From positions 1 through 34,500 of the forward strand of contig JBMFXC010000020.1 of NCBI GenBank assembly GCA_049964655.1: a stretch of DNA of 34,500 nucleotides, written 5' to 3'. The notes beneath the pieces were generated by a model. It was not told the origin of the DNA. It saw only the letters and a program-made list of their open reading frames with translations, and did not search any database. A program made the translations under genes and the position numbers. Each line of letters starts with the position of its first letter. Position 1 is the first letter of the stretch. Origin of the DNA: JAJZJT01 sp049964655. GTDB taxonomy: Bacteria; Actinomycetota; Acidimicrobiia; Acidimicrobiales; RAAP-2. Below are positions 1-7,644 of this stretch, in pieces.

Positions 1-204
1 GGTGACCTGCCGGTCGCCGTGGAGGTCGTGCCTGCCGACGGCCGTTCGCTCCGGCGAGCCCTCGACGGCAGTCCTGCCCTTAGCGGCAGTCCTGCCGGCT
101 GCGGCAGCGCCGCTGTGGGCACCCAGGCAACCGGGCCGGACGGGCGTACCGGCAGGGGTGCTCCCGTGCCCGTGTCCGTGGCCGTCGGTCGGCGCGGAGC
201 ATGA
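1..204 (+). CDS. C-terminal end of an unidentified protein upstream of der (partial)
   Basis: The first frame is open from the window edge to a TGA at 202-204. That stop overlaps the ATG of der (ATGA), so the two genes are probably translationally coupled. The visible tail of 67 residues starts with an ordered-looking stretch (GDLPVAVEVVPADG) and then becomes Gly/Ser/Ala-rich. It contains a 12-bp direct repeat at 67-78 and 85-96 that encodes GSPA twice. In actinobacteria the gene before der is often cmk or a PlsC-type acyltransferase, but this tail is too short and low in complexity to decide. I do not assign a function. Confidence 0.55.
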   Translation, partial: GDLPVAVEVVPADGRSLRRALDGSPALSGSPAGCGSAAVGTQATGPDGRTGRGAPVPVSVAVGRRGA

Positions 205-1682
205 CGGTGCCAGTAGGTGCGAGAGCGTCGGGTCCGGCTGCGGACGGGGCAGCCCGGGGGGATACCGGGTGGCAGCCGGTCGTCGCCGTCGCCGGTCGAC
301 CGAACGTCGGCAAGTCGACGTTGGTCAACCGGATCGTGGGCCGGCGGGCGACGGTGGTCGAGGAACGCCCGGGGGTGACTCGCGATCGCAAGGAAGTGGA
401 GGCCGAGTGGGCGGGGCGGACCTTCACGGTGGTGGACACCGGGGGATGGCTGGCCACCGCCGACCCACTCGATGCCCAGGTCAGCCTGCAGGCAGAGCGG
501 GCTGTTGGCGCGGCCGACCTCGTGCTCCTGGTGGTGGACGCCACGGTCGGGGTGACCGAGGAGGACCTCGCCGTGGCTCGTCTGCTCCGCCGGGGCAGCA
601 CGCCGGTCCGGGTCGTCGCCAACAAGGTCGACTCCGAGCAGCGGGAGCCGGACGCGTGGCGCACTGTCTCGCTGGGCTTCGGGGACCCGCTGGTGGTCAG
701 TGCCCTCCATGGCCGGGGAACCGGCGACCTTCTCGATGCCGTGGTGTCCGTGCTGGACCAGCTCGAGCCTCCGGGGGGAGCCACGGAGGCTCGCGGTGGC
801 GTTGGCGACGCGGTGCCGCCGTCGGAAGCGGGTGCCGGTGCACCTGACGCCGGTGCGCCTGACGCTGGTGGGACCCTCGGAGCCCCGGCCGCCGCCGGGG
901 TTCCCCGTGTGGCGCTGGTGGGCCGACCCAACGTCGGCAAGTCGACGCTGTTCAACCGGTTGGTCGGCGACGAACGATCGGTGACCCACGATGCCCCGGG
1001 GACCACCCGTGACGCCATCGACACGGTGGTCGAGACGCCTGACGGGGCGGTCTGCTTCGTGGACACCGCGGGGATGCGACGGGCGTCGCGCACGGAGCGG
1101 GGGACCGAGTACTACTCCGTCCTCCGGGCTCTGGAGGCGCTGGACGCCTCCGACATCGCCCTGCTGGTCATCGACGCCACGGCGGGCGTCACTCATCAGG
1201 ACCAGCGCCTCGCCGAGCGAGTGGCCGCGGCCGGGTGCCCCGTGGTGGTCGTGCTGAACAAGTGGGAGCTCGTGGCCACCGAGGACCGGCCTGAGGTCCT
1301 CGCCGACGTCGGCGACCGTCTGGCCTTCCTCGGAGAAGCACCGGTCCTCAAGGTGAGCGCTCGCACCGGCCTCGGCGTGCACCGGATCCTGCCGGCGGTG
1401 GCCGTCGCCGAAGTCGCCTACCACTCGCGGGTGCCGACCGGCGAGCTCAACCGGGCGTTGACCGCCATCCAGGTTGCCCATCCGCCGGTCGGGGCCCGGA
1501 TCCTCTACGGGGTCCAGGCGGCCTCCGATCCCCCGACGTTCACCCTGTTCACCAACGGTCGGCTCCAACCGACGTACCTGCGCTACGTCGAGCGGGGACT
1601 GCGGGAGCGGTTCGAGCTGGGGCCGACACCGGTCAAGCTTCGGGTACGGGCCAAGGGCAGGACGCGGCGAGGCAGGCGGTGA
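201..1682 (+). CDS. der: Ribosome biogenesis GTPase Der (EngA)
   Basis: Essential double GTPase that works in 50S ribosomal subunit assembly in the cytoplasm. Two complete G domains are visible. G1 P-loops (GRPNVGKST) are at residues 32-40 and 241-249, G3 motifs are DTGGW and DTAGMR, and G4 motifs are NKVD at 141 and NKWE at 353. A KH-like RNA-binding domain follows, with a basic Arg/Lys tail. At 493 aa it is somewhat longer than most Der proteins. The extra length lies in an N-terminal leader of about 30 residues and in an Ala/Gly/Pro/Asp-rich linker between the G domains that repeats GAPDA. The ATG at 201 has a GGAG a few bases upstream and overlaps the stop of the preceding gene. Identification is secure. 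Confidence 0.97.
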   Translation: MTVPVGARASGPAADGAARGDTGWQPVVAVAGRPNVGKSTLVNRIVGRRATVVEERPGVTRDRKEVEAEWAGRTFTVVDTGGWLATADPLDAQVSLQAERAVGAADLVLLVVDATVGVTEEDLAVARLLRRGSTPVRVVANKVDSEQREPDAWRTVSLGFGDPLVVSALHGRGTGDLLDAVVSVLDQLEPPGGATEARGGVGDAVPPSEAGAGAPDAGAPDAGGTLGAPAAAGVPRVALVGRPNVGKSTLFNRLVGDERSVTHDAPGTTRDAIDTVVETPDGAVCFVDTAGMRRASRTERGTEYYSVLRALEALDASDIALLVIDATAGVTHQDQRLAERVAAAGCPVVVVLNKWELVATEDRPEVLADVGDRLAFLGEAPVLKVSARTGLGVHRILPAVAVAEVAYHSRVPTGELNRALTAIQVAHPPVGARILYGVQAASDPPTFTLFTNGRLQPTYLRYVERGLRERFELGPTPVKLRVRAKGRTRRGRR

Positions 1683-1747
1683 TGGCAGGACCGGCGGGAG
1701 CGACGTTGCCCCGAGTGGGTACGCAAACGCAGGGGAGGTAGGGCGCC

Positions 1748-1960
1748 GTGCCGTGGTGCGAGCAGTGCGACCTCGTCCTCGGGGACGAGGAAGTCGACGA
1801 GGAGGACGGTGGCTGCCCGGCGTGCGGCGGCCCGCTCGCCGAGCACCGCCCGTCCCCGTGGTACTTCAAGTTCATGGTGGTGGCGACGGTGATCTACCTG
1901 GGCTATCGCGCCTATCAGGGCATCACCTGGGTCGTCCACCACGCCCACCTGCACCTCTGA
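1748..1960 (+). CDS. Small zinc-ribbon protein with one transmembrane helix
   Basis: A 70-aa protein starting at GTG 1748, with a ribosome site (GGGGAGG) about 10 bases upstream. The N-terminus holds two CxxC knuckles (CEQC near residue 4, CPAC near residue 24) separated by an acidic stretch, the pattern of a rubredoxin-like or zinc-ribbon fold. Residues about 41-60 form one hydrophobic helix (MVVATVIYLGYRAYQGI), followed by a short His-rich tail. It lies 65 bases after der in the same direction and may share its transcript. Function is unknown. A tail-anchored metal-binding protein is the most that can be said. Confidence 0.75.
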   Translation: MPWCEQCDLVLGDEEVDEEDGGCPACGGPLAEHRPSPWYFKFMVVATVIYLGYRAYQGITWVVHHAHLHL

Positions 1961-1982
1961 CCGGACGGGCGCCGGCGGAAGC

Positions 1983-2006
1983 GGCCGGCGGCCCCAGGAG
2001 CCGGCC
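1983..2006. terminator. Hairpin between convergent genes
   Basis: A perfect 7-bp inverted repeat, GGCCGGC (1983-1989) and GCCGGCC (2000-2006), with a 10-base loop. It lies directly after the apbE stop on the minus strand and 23 bases after the zinc-ribbon gene on the plus strand. The position suits a bidirectional terminator, but there is no T tract, as is common in GC-rich actinobacteria. Confidence 0.45.
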
Positions 2007-2849
2007 TCAGGAGCGGACGTCGATCCCGGCACCCACCCGTTCGGTGCCGTCGGGGCGCACCAGGTAGCAGGCGTAGCCGCCGACCGCCTCGATGAGGTCG
2101 AAAGCCTCGTCACCCCCGACGGCCAGCGCGGTGGCGAAGGCGTCAGCCAGAGCAAGTGAAGGGCCGGTGACCGTCGCCGAGGCGGCGGCGCACCACGGTG
2201 TGCGGGTGTGGGGGTCGATGAGGTGCGCCCCCCGCTCGTAGGTGCCGGAGGTGGCGACGGCCCCGGTGACGGCGAGGACGCAGGCCAGGGCGTCGGGTCG
2301 CCACGGGTGACGGATGCCGATCCTCCAGGCATCTCCGCCCTCGGCGCAGCCGACGGTGGCGATGTCACCGCCGGCGTTCACCAGACCGCCAGGCACCCCG
2401 GCGTCGGCCAGGACGCCCGCTGCCCGCTCGACGGCCCATCCCTTCACCAGACCGGTCGGGTCGACGCCCCCCGGAAGCGCCCACGGGTCGAACCACCCCG
2501 CCGTGGCCCGGCGAGCCACGGCGGCGAGCCGGAGGACCTCTGCGACGTCGTCCGGGCAGTCCTCGAGGGGGAGCTCACCCCGGCGATGGCGGCTGAGCGG
2601 GCTGTCGTCGACCCAGGTCGAGAAGGTGGCATCGGCCTGGTGGAGCGTGGCACAGGCATCGGCGATGGCGGCACGGACCTGCTCGGTCGGGACGGCACCA
2701 GGGAGGACGAGGAACGAGCAGACGGTCCCCATCACCGCTTCGTCGTGGACCAGCGCTCCAGCGTGGGCCGGTCCGCCGGTTCGGTCGGCTCGGGCGACGT
2801 GGTTGCTCGCTTGAGCTTCGGACGAGCCAGAGCCCGCCGGCTCCGTCAC
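2007..2849 (-). CDS. apbE: FAD:protein FMN transferase (ApbE family)
   Basis: Transfers FMN from FAD onto a Thr of extracytoplasmic FMN-binding domains through a phosphoester bond. ApbE family signatures are visible in order: MGT near residue 40, SPLSR, GWFDPWA, PTGLVKGWAVERA, a glycine-rich VNAGGDI, SGTYERGAHLIDP, and the metal-site segment LADAFATAL. Length is 280 aa, shorter than ApbE proteins with long signal peptides. No clear signal peptide or lipobox is visible and the first 35 residues look disordered, so its side of the membrane is uncertain. The GTG start at 2849 overlaps the stop of the FMN-binding gene (GTGA), which argues for coupled synthesis of enzyme and substrate. Confidence 0.93.
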   Translation of the reverse strand: MTEPAGSGSSEAQASNHVARADRTGGPAHAGALVHDEAVMGTVCSFLVLPGAVPTEQVRAAIADACATLHQADATFSTWVDDSPLSRHRRGELPLEDCPDDVAEVLRLAAVARRATAGWFDPWALPGGVDPTGLVKGWAVERAAGVLADAGVPGGLVNAGGDIATVGCAEGGDAWRIGIRHPWRPDALACVLAVTGAVATSGTYERGAHLIDPHTRTPWCAAASATVTGPSLALADAFATALAVGGDEAFDLIEAVGGYACYLVRPDGTERVGAGIDVRS

Positions 2850-3379
2850 GAGAAGTGGAGCTGCTTCAACGCCGCCTGCAGGGAGAGGGCGTAGGCCTCG
2901 CTCGTATAGGTCGCTCCGGAGACGCCGCTGATGTTGGCGCTCTGGGCCTTGAGGACCTCGGAGCGCAACATGGGGATGACGGACTGGGCGAGCTGTTGGG
3001 AGTACTGCTCGGCGACGAGCAGTTTGGGCACGGTGACGTCGCGGATCCTGCCGCCCGACACCGTGACCTTGACGTCCAGTTCGCCGTAGCCGTACTGCTC
3101 GAGGGTGCCGGTCGCCGTCGCTGTGGTCGCCGGGGTTGTCGTGGTGGGGGGTGCCTGGGCGGCAGGGGTGCTCCCTGCCGTGGCCGAGGACGGCGATCCG
3201 CCGGAGGGCTGCCCGGTAGCAGGGGTGGTCGTCGACGGGGTCGTCGGGTGGCTCGTCGAGCGTGGTGGTGTGGTCGTCGACGGGGTCGCCAGTGACGCCG
3301 AGAGGCTCTTGGTGTGGAACGAGAGCACGCCGATCAGTCCGGCCACGGTGGCTACGCCGACGAAGGGGGCACGCCTCAT
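2846..3379 (-). CDS. Membrane-anchored FMN-binding domain protein (ApbE substrate)
   Basis: A 177-aa exported electron carrier. An N-terminal hydrophobic segment (residues 6-20) acts as anchor or signal. Residues 30-88 are a Pro/Thr/Ser-rich tether, likely a flexible wall-spanning linker. The remainder is an FMN_bind domain like that of NqrC/RnfG. The flavinylation motif SGAT lies at residues 154-157, followed by YTSEAY. The Thr of this motif is the expected covalent FMN site. The start ATG at 3379 has a GAGGAG ribosome site. The gene sits between a haem/FAD reductase and ApbE, so the group supplies electrons, acceptor and cofactor attachment. The final acceptor is not evident. Confidence 0.9.
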   Translation of the reverse strand: MRRAPFVGVATVAGLIGVLSFHTKSLSASLATPSTTTPPRSTSHPTTPSTTTPATGQPSGGSPSSATAGSTPAAQAPPTTTTPATTATATGTLEQYGYGELDVKVTVSGGRIRDVTVPKLLVAEQYSQQLAQSVIPMLRSEVLKAQSANISGVSGATYTSEAYALSLQAALKQLHFS

Positions 3380-3445
3380 CGGGTCGGCTCCTCGTGGGTT
3401 GTCGTGTCGCGTCGGTTCGAGCGATGCGGGTTCATGGGCACGGGC

Positions 3446-4852
3446 TCACAGGGCGAAGGCTTCGTGGTGGACGGATCGGTGGTCGACGCCGAGGGAGGTG
3501 GCGAGCGCGGTGACGTGCTCGACGAAGCCCGGCGGGCCGCAGACGTAGACGTCGCGGCGGACGAGGTCGGGGACGAGGCCCCGCAGGACGTCGGCGTCGA
3601 AGGGGACGGCGCCGAGCTCCCCGACGACCTCGTGGACGGTTCCCTTGCGTTGACGGACGAGCTCGGTGACCTCGGAGCGGAAGACGAACTCCTCGGGCCG
3701 GTTGACCCGGACCACGACGGCGGGTGCCGAGCGGGCGGGAAGCTCCTCGAGGAGTGCACGGAGCGCAGTGAGCCCGATGCCACCGGCGACCAGGGCGACC
3801 TGTCGGTTGCGCTGGGCGTGGCGGGTGAACGCTCCGTAGGGGCCTTCGAAGAACACGCGGGTACCGGGAGCGAGCCGTGCGACCGCGGCCGAGTGGTCAC
3901 CCACTGCCTTGACCGTCAGGCGCAGGTAGGGAGGGCGGGGGAGCGCGGAGACGGAGTAGGGGTGTGCCTGCCACCACAGGCCCCGGGCCATGAAGCGCCA
4001 CTCGACGAACTGCCCGCCGGCGAAGGGGAGCCGTTGGAGCTGTCGGCCGGTCAGGATGACGGAGACCACCCCAGGGGCTTCGGGGCGGACCTCGGCCACA
4101 CGAAGCTGGTGGCGGAGGCTGCGCACCAGGGGAAGGCCGAAGCGGAAGGCGAGGACGGACCCGGCCGTCGCCACCCAGATGGCGACCCACAGGGCACGCG
4201 CCAGGGGGTGGCCGACGAAGGAGGGACCCAGGGCGATGACGTGGGCGAAGGACAGGGCAAGGGCGAGGTAGAGGTAGAGGTGGATGACCCACCAGGTCTC
4301 GCGACGCAGCCGGGTGCGGATGGCCCGGATCGACACGATGCCGGCCAGCGCCATCAGAGCGAGGGCAACCGTGGCGGCCAGCATGTCGGGGTAGGAGGAG
4401 ATGAACTGCCCGAGCTGGGCCAAGAAGCCGGCCTTGGCTGCCTGGGCGTAGCCGATGGTGATGATGACGGCATGGAGCCCGATGAGCGAGAGCGGCCAGG
4501 GGGCGAGGCGTCGGTGCCACCGGAGGAGCCCGTCCTGGCCGAGGATCCGTTCGACGGGGGGGATGCGGCTCACCAACACCACCATGATGAGGGCGAGGTA
4601 CATGCCGGCGAGACCGGTCAACGACCCGACGAAGATGGCGACGCCTCCGGGGGCGTGGAGCTCGCTGGCCGTCTCCACCGAGATACCCTGGGCCACGACG
4701 GCGACGAAACCGGCGACAGCGGCGACGGTCAGGGCGGTGCCCATCCACGGACGGGGTGTCGGTGCGGGCCGGTAGAGCGGGCCCCGGGCCGCGTCCCGGT
4801 TCCCCTTGCGACGGGCCGAGTCGCGTGGTGCCTCGAAGGTGACCGACGTCAC
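3446..4852 (-). CDS. Ferric-reductase-like transmembrane protein with FAD and NAD(P)H domains
   Basis: Predicted to take electrons from cytoplasmic NAD(P)H, pass them through FAD and two haems, and deliver them across the membrane. The N-terminal half has about six helices with two histidine pairs, H113/H127 and H191/H204, spaced 14 and 13 residues as in bis-haem ferric reductase and NADPH oxidase domains. The C-terminal half is a ferredoxin-reductase module: HPYS at 297-300 for FAD, GGIGLT at 357-362 and CGP at 438-440 for the nucleotide. I chose GTG 4852 because a GGGGGG ribosome site lies eight bases upstream, giving 468 aa. The frame stays open to an ATG at 4975, so a longer N-terminus is possible. 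It lies 66 bases upstream of the FMN-binding gene, in one likely operon with apbE. Confidence 0.88.
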   Translation of the reverse strand: MTSVTFEAPRDSARRKGNRDAARGPLYRPAPTPRPWMGTALTVAAVAGFVAVVAQGISVETASELHAPGGVAIFVGSLTGLAGMYLALIMVVLVSRIPPVERILGQDGLLRWHRRLAPWPLSLIGLHAVIITIGYAQAAKAGFLAQLGQFISSYPDMLAATVALALMALAGIVSIRAIRTRLRRETWWVIHLYLYLALALSFAHVIALGPSFVGHPLARALWVAIWVATAGSVLAFRFGLPLVRSLRHQLRVAEVRPEAPGVVSVILTGRQLQRLPFAGGQFVEWRFMARGLWWQAHPYSVSALPRPPYLRLTVKAVGDHSAAVARLAPGTRVFFEGPYGAFTRHAQRNRQVALVAGGIGLTALRALLEELPARSAPAVVVRVNRPEEFVFRSEVTELVRQRKGTVHEVVGELGAVPFDADVLRGLVPDLVRRDVYVCGPPGFVEHVTALATSLGVDHRSVHHEAFAL

Positions 4853-4989
4853 CGGGGTGTCCCCCCTGCGAAGCATCCGCTGGCTGTCGTCGGGGTGCGA
4901 CGGCGTGTGGCGACGTTGCCCATGCCATCCAGTGTGGCCCCCCAACATGACGGCGGCATGACGTCTTGGTGGCATGTCTCGGCGGCGGG

Positions 4990-6333
4990 TTAGACGGCCG
5001 TTCCGGCCGATCGGGCGGACGTCGGATGGCTCGGTGCGGACTCACCGGCGGCGAGCAGCGCGTCCGTTACGTCGCTCGCCGTGGCCAGTGCGGTGCGCAG
5101 GTGTCGCCGGCTGACGACGAAGCCGACGATCGCGAGCACCGCCAGTGCTGCGCAGAGCGTCCAGCCGGTGTGGTAGCCGAGGTGGTCGACGACGACGCCG
5201 AACCCGAGCGGCCCGACCATTCCGCCCACGTAGGTTCCCACCTGCGTGATCCCGGTGGCCCTGGCCGGGGCATGGGTGTAGGCGCGCACGACGGCAAGGT
5301 TGAACAGGCCGTTGTACCCCCATCCTCCGCCGTAGGCGAGCAGGACTCCGGGGACGAGTAGGCCGAGCTCGCCCGTGGCCAGGCCTGCGTAGCCGAGCAC
5401 GCCGATGGCGATGAGGAGCGTGACTGTCCTCAGGTGTCCGTCCGCCGCCTGGCGACCCCGGTGGCTCGACCCGTCGGCGCGCCAGCCCAGCCCGACCCGT
5501 GTGGACAGTCCGACAGCGCTCCCGGCTGCCGAGAGGAGACCGGCGAGGCCGGGGGCGACGCCGTCGTGGACGGCTCCGGGAACGACGAAGGAGCCCATGG
5601 CGTTCGCCGCGGCCACGGCACAGGCCATGGCAACAGCCAGGAAGACCAGCGGCCGGAGGTCGAACGCCTCGGCGCGGTCGGTTCGTCCTCCGGTCGACGA
5701 GGGCCCGCCGGTAGGAGCCGGCATCAGCCGGCGTCCGCCGGTGACCAGCGCGGTCGCCACGACGAGCGCCAGGCCGCCAGCCACCAGATAGGCGCTCTGC
5801 CAGCCGGTGGTCAGGGCGAGTGCCGGCACGGCGAGCCCGGACAAGAGGGTCGCGGTGGGAATGGCGGCCTGTTTGATGCCGAACGCCAGGCCCCGACGGC
5901 GCTCGTCGACGGCTCTGGCCAACAGCAGGTTGACGGCTGGCTGTATGGCCCCGTTGGACAGCCCGCCGACGAAGAGGAAGACCAGGAGGACCGGCAGTGC
6001 CGTGACCAGGAGACCGATGCCGAAGAGGGCGGTGGCAGCCAGGGCGATGGCAACGAGGAGGACTCGGAAGGGGCCGATCCGTTCGGCGAGGCGTCCTGCG
6101 GTCACCGAGCTCAGCGCCGAGGCGAGGAAGTACGTCGCCACGGCACCCCCGATTGCCGTCGCTCCGACGTCAAGGTGGGCCTCGAGCTGGACGGCGAGTG
6201 CCCCGGTCAGGAACACCGGGAGGACGCCGGTCGTCGCCAGCGCGATGGCAAGGGTGACGCTGGCGAGCTGTCGGCGCGACCGAGCTGTCGGTGGCGGCGT
6301 GGGACGCTCCCGGTGGACGGGGGCGGGCATCAT
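4990..6333 (-). CDS. Major facilitator superfamily transporter
   Basis: A 447-aa polytopic protein with about 12 hydrophobic helices in two halves and a central hydrophilic loop (PAPTGGPSSTGGRTDRAEA). The MFS loop signature appears as GRLAERIGPFRVL after helix 2. Substrate cannot be read from sequence. The Ala/Gly/Val-rich helices resemble cyanate/nitrate or sugar-efflux type MFS members only in a general way. Two adjacent ATGs (6333 and 6330) are possible starts. A TAGCCT hexamer on the minus strand at 6344-6349 could be the -10 of a very short-leader transcript. The frame stays open upstream across the reverse complement of the divergent reductase gene, but that extension has no transporter character and I reject it. 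Confidence 0.9.
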   Translation of the reverse strand: MMPAPVHRERPTPPPTARSRRQLASVTLAIALATTGVLPVFLTGALAVQLEAHLDVGATAIGGAVATYFLASALSSVTAGRLAERIGPFRVLLVAIALAATALFGIGLLVTALPVLLVFLFVGGLSNGAIQPAVNLLLARAVDERRRGLAFGIKQAAIPTATLLSGLAVPALALTTGWQSAYLVAGGLALVVATALVTGGRRLMPAPTGGPSSTGGRTDRAEAFDLRPLVFLAVAMACAVAAANAMGSFVVPGAVHDGVAPGLAGLLSAAGSAVGLSTRVGLGWRADGSSHRGRQAADGHLRTVTLLIAIGVLGYAGLATGELGLLVPGVLLAYGGGWGYNGLFNLAVVRAYTHAPARATGITQVGTYVGGMVGPLGFGVVVDHLGYHTGWTLCAALAVLAIVGFVVSRRHLRTALATASDVTDALLAAGESAPSHPTSARSAGTAV

Positions 6334-6353
6334 CTCGCCAGCAAGGCTAGACG

Positions 6354-6381
6354 CCTGCGCCGGCGGGTCCTGCGCCGGCGG
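6354..6381. repeat. 13-bp direct repeat in the divergent MFS/reductase promoter region
   Basis: CCTGCGCCGGCGG occurs at 6354-6366 and again at 6369-6381, separated by two bases (15-bp period). It lies midway between two divergent start codons, where a regulator of both genes would bind. On the plus strand a TACGGT at 6390-6395 could be a -10 for the reductase, without a good -35. Function is inferred from position only. Confidence 0.4.
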
Positions 6382-6456
6382 AACCGATGTACGGTGCAGA
6401 GCCTGGGGCCAGACGGGCATCGTCCACTCAGGCCAGCTACGAGAAGAGGAGCCACC

Positions 6457-7218
6457 ATGAGCCCAGACACCACGAGGACCGCCATCGTGACCGGAGCTGC
6501 CCGGGGGATCGGCGCAGCCATCGCCCTCCGCCTGGCGGAGGATGGTTTCGACGTCGCCGTCGTCGACCTCGACGAAGGTTCCACGGCAGAGACCGTCACG
6601 GCCGTTGAGGCGCAGGGGCGCAAAGCGCTCGGCGTGGGACTGGACGTCTCGGACCCGGACTCGGTCGAGGCCGGAGTCGCCCGGATCGCCGACCAGCTCG
6701 GTGCGCCGGCCGTGCTGGTCAACAACGCCGGGATCACCCGGGACAACCTGCTCTTCAAGATGAGCGTCGAAGACTGGGACCGGGTGATGGGCGTGCACCT
6801 GCGAGGTTCGTTCCTCATGAGCAAGGCGGCCCAGCGCTACATGGTCGACGGTCGGTGGGGCCGGATCGTCAACTTGTCGAGCACCTCGGCACTGGGCAAC
6901 CGCGGCCAGGCCAACTACTCGACAGCCAAGGCGGGCCTCCAGGGGTTCACCCGCACGCTCGCCGTCGAGCTCGGGCCGTTCGGGATCACCGTCAACGCCA
7001 TCGCCCCCGGGTTCGTCGTGACGGCGATGACGGAGGCGACGGCCCAGCGGATGGGCATGGACTTCGAGGAGTTCCAGAAGCAGGCCGCAGCACACACGCC
7101 GGTACGCCGAGTGGGTGAACCGGCGGACATCGCCCAGGCCGTGTCGTTCTTCGTGGACGAGCGTTCTGGCTTCGTCAACGGCCAGATCCTCTACGTCAGC
7201 GGAGGCCCGACGGTCTGA
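6457..7218 (+). CDS. FabG-like short-chain dehydrogenase (3-oxoacyl-ACP reductase family)
   Basis: NAD(P)H-dependent reductase of the classical SDR family, 253 aa. Visible are the cofactor motif TGAARGIG near residue 11, NNAG, and the catalytic set S141, Y154 and K158 (YSTAK), ending in a FabG-like YVSGG. The segment NNAGITRDNLLFKM is typical of FabG. The ATG at 6457 has an AGAGGAG ribosome site. It stands alone, away from fatty-acid synthesis genes, so it may act on another beta-keto or hydroxyacyl substrate, and I give no gene symbol. It is divergent from the MFS gene and is followed by 224 bases without a gene before the tRNA. Confidence 0.92.
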   Translation: MSPDTTRTAIVTGAARGIGAAIALRLAEDGFDVAVVDLDEGSTAETVTAVEAQGRKALGVGLDVSDPDSVEAGVARIADQLGAPAVLVNNAGITRDNLLFKMSVEDWDRVMGVHLRGSFLMSKAAQRYMVDGRWGRIVNLSSTSALGNRGQANYSTAKAGLQGFTRTLAVELGPFGITVNAIAPGFVVTAMTEATAQRMGMDFEEFQKQAAAHTPVRRVGEPADIAQAVSFFVDERSGFVNGQILYVSGGPTV

Positions 7219-7442
7219 CGCCGCTCGTCAAGGACCCCCGGAGGCTTGCTCCGTCGGGAACTCGGCAGCTCCGACCAAGCGTCCACCCCGGCTACACTGG
7301 CCCTCCGCTCGCAACTCTGACGGCGCGGCCGGCTCACTAACCTTGGTCGGCGCTCGCCTGCCTCGACAGGTCGCTGGAGGGTGAGCGGGCAACGGTCGAG
7401 GAAAGGTGGCGAGCGGGGCCCTTGACGGGGCAGTGAGGATGA

Positions 7443-7520
7443 CGGGCTGTGGCGCAGCTTGGTTAGCGCGCTTGACTGGGGGTCAAGAGGTCCCGGGTTC
7501 AAATCCCGGCAGCCCGACCA
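7443..7520 (+). tRNA. tRNA-Pro, anticodon GGG, CCA encoded
   Basis: Folded by eye. Acceptor stem CGGGCTG pairs with CAGCCCG, discriminator A and encoded CCA at 7518-7520. The D arm is GCGC-AGCTTGGTTA-GCGC. The anticodon stem CTTGA/TCAAG encloses the seven-base loop CTGGGGG with anticodon GGG. The T arm is CCGGG-TTCAAAT-CCCGG. Total 78 bases. An upstream TACACT at 7293-7298 could be a -10, but it is 145 bases away. A weak 5-bp hairpin at 7530-7544 follows the gene. No copy of the tRNA 3' end was seen downstream, so there is no direct sign of an integrated element. Confidence 0.97.
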
Positions 7521-7644
7521 CGGAGGTTGCCACGTTTCACGTGGGGACGGCCAGTTCCAGCAAGCGGTGCACGACCAGGCGTCACTGGGCGCTCCGGCCA
7601 GTGACGCCACCCCGGACTCCGGGGCCGATGGCGGCGTGCTTCCG

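Noticed and set aside
3314..4993. 559-aa plus-strand open frame opposite the ferric-reductase-like gene
   Set aside because: Gly/Asp/Glu-rich low-complexity translation, a codon-bias mirror of the real minus-strand gene, which has full haem and flavin motifs.
6334..7095. Long N-terminal extension of the MFS frame on the minus strand
   Set aside because: It is antisense to the clear FabG-like gene, has no transporter or known domain character, and adjacent ATG starts at 6333/6330 fit the transporter.
7459..7644. Start of the SLATT-like gene inside the tRNA gene
   Set aside because: The in-frame ATG lies within the tRNA-Pro and the next residues translate tRNA sequence. The protein must start downstream.
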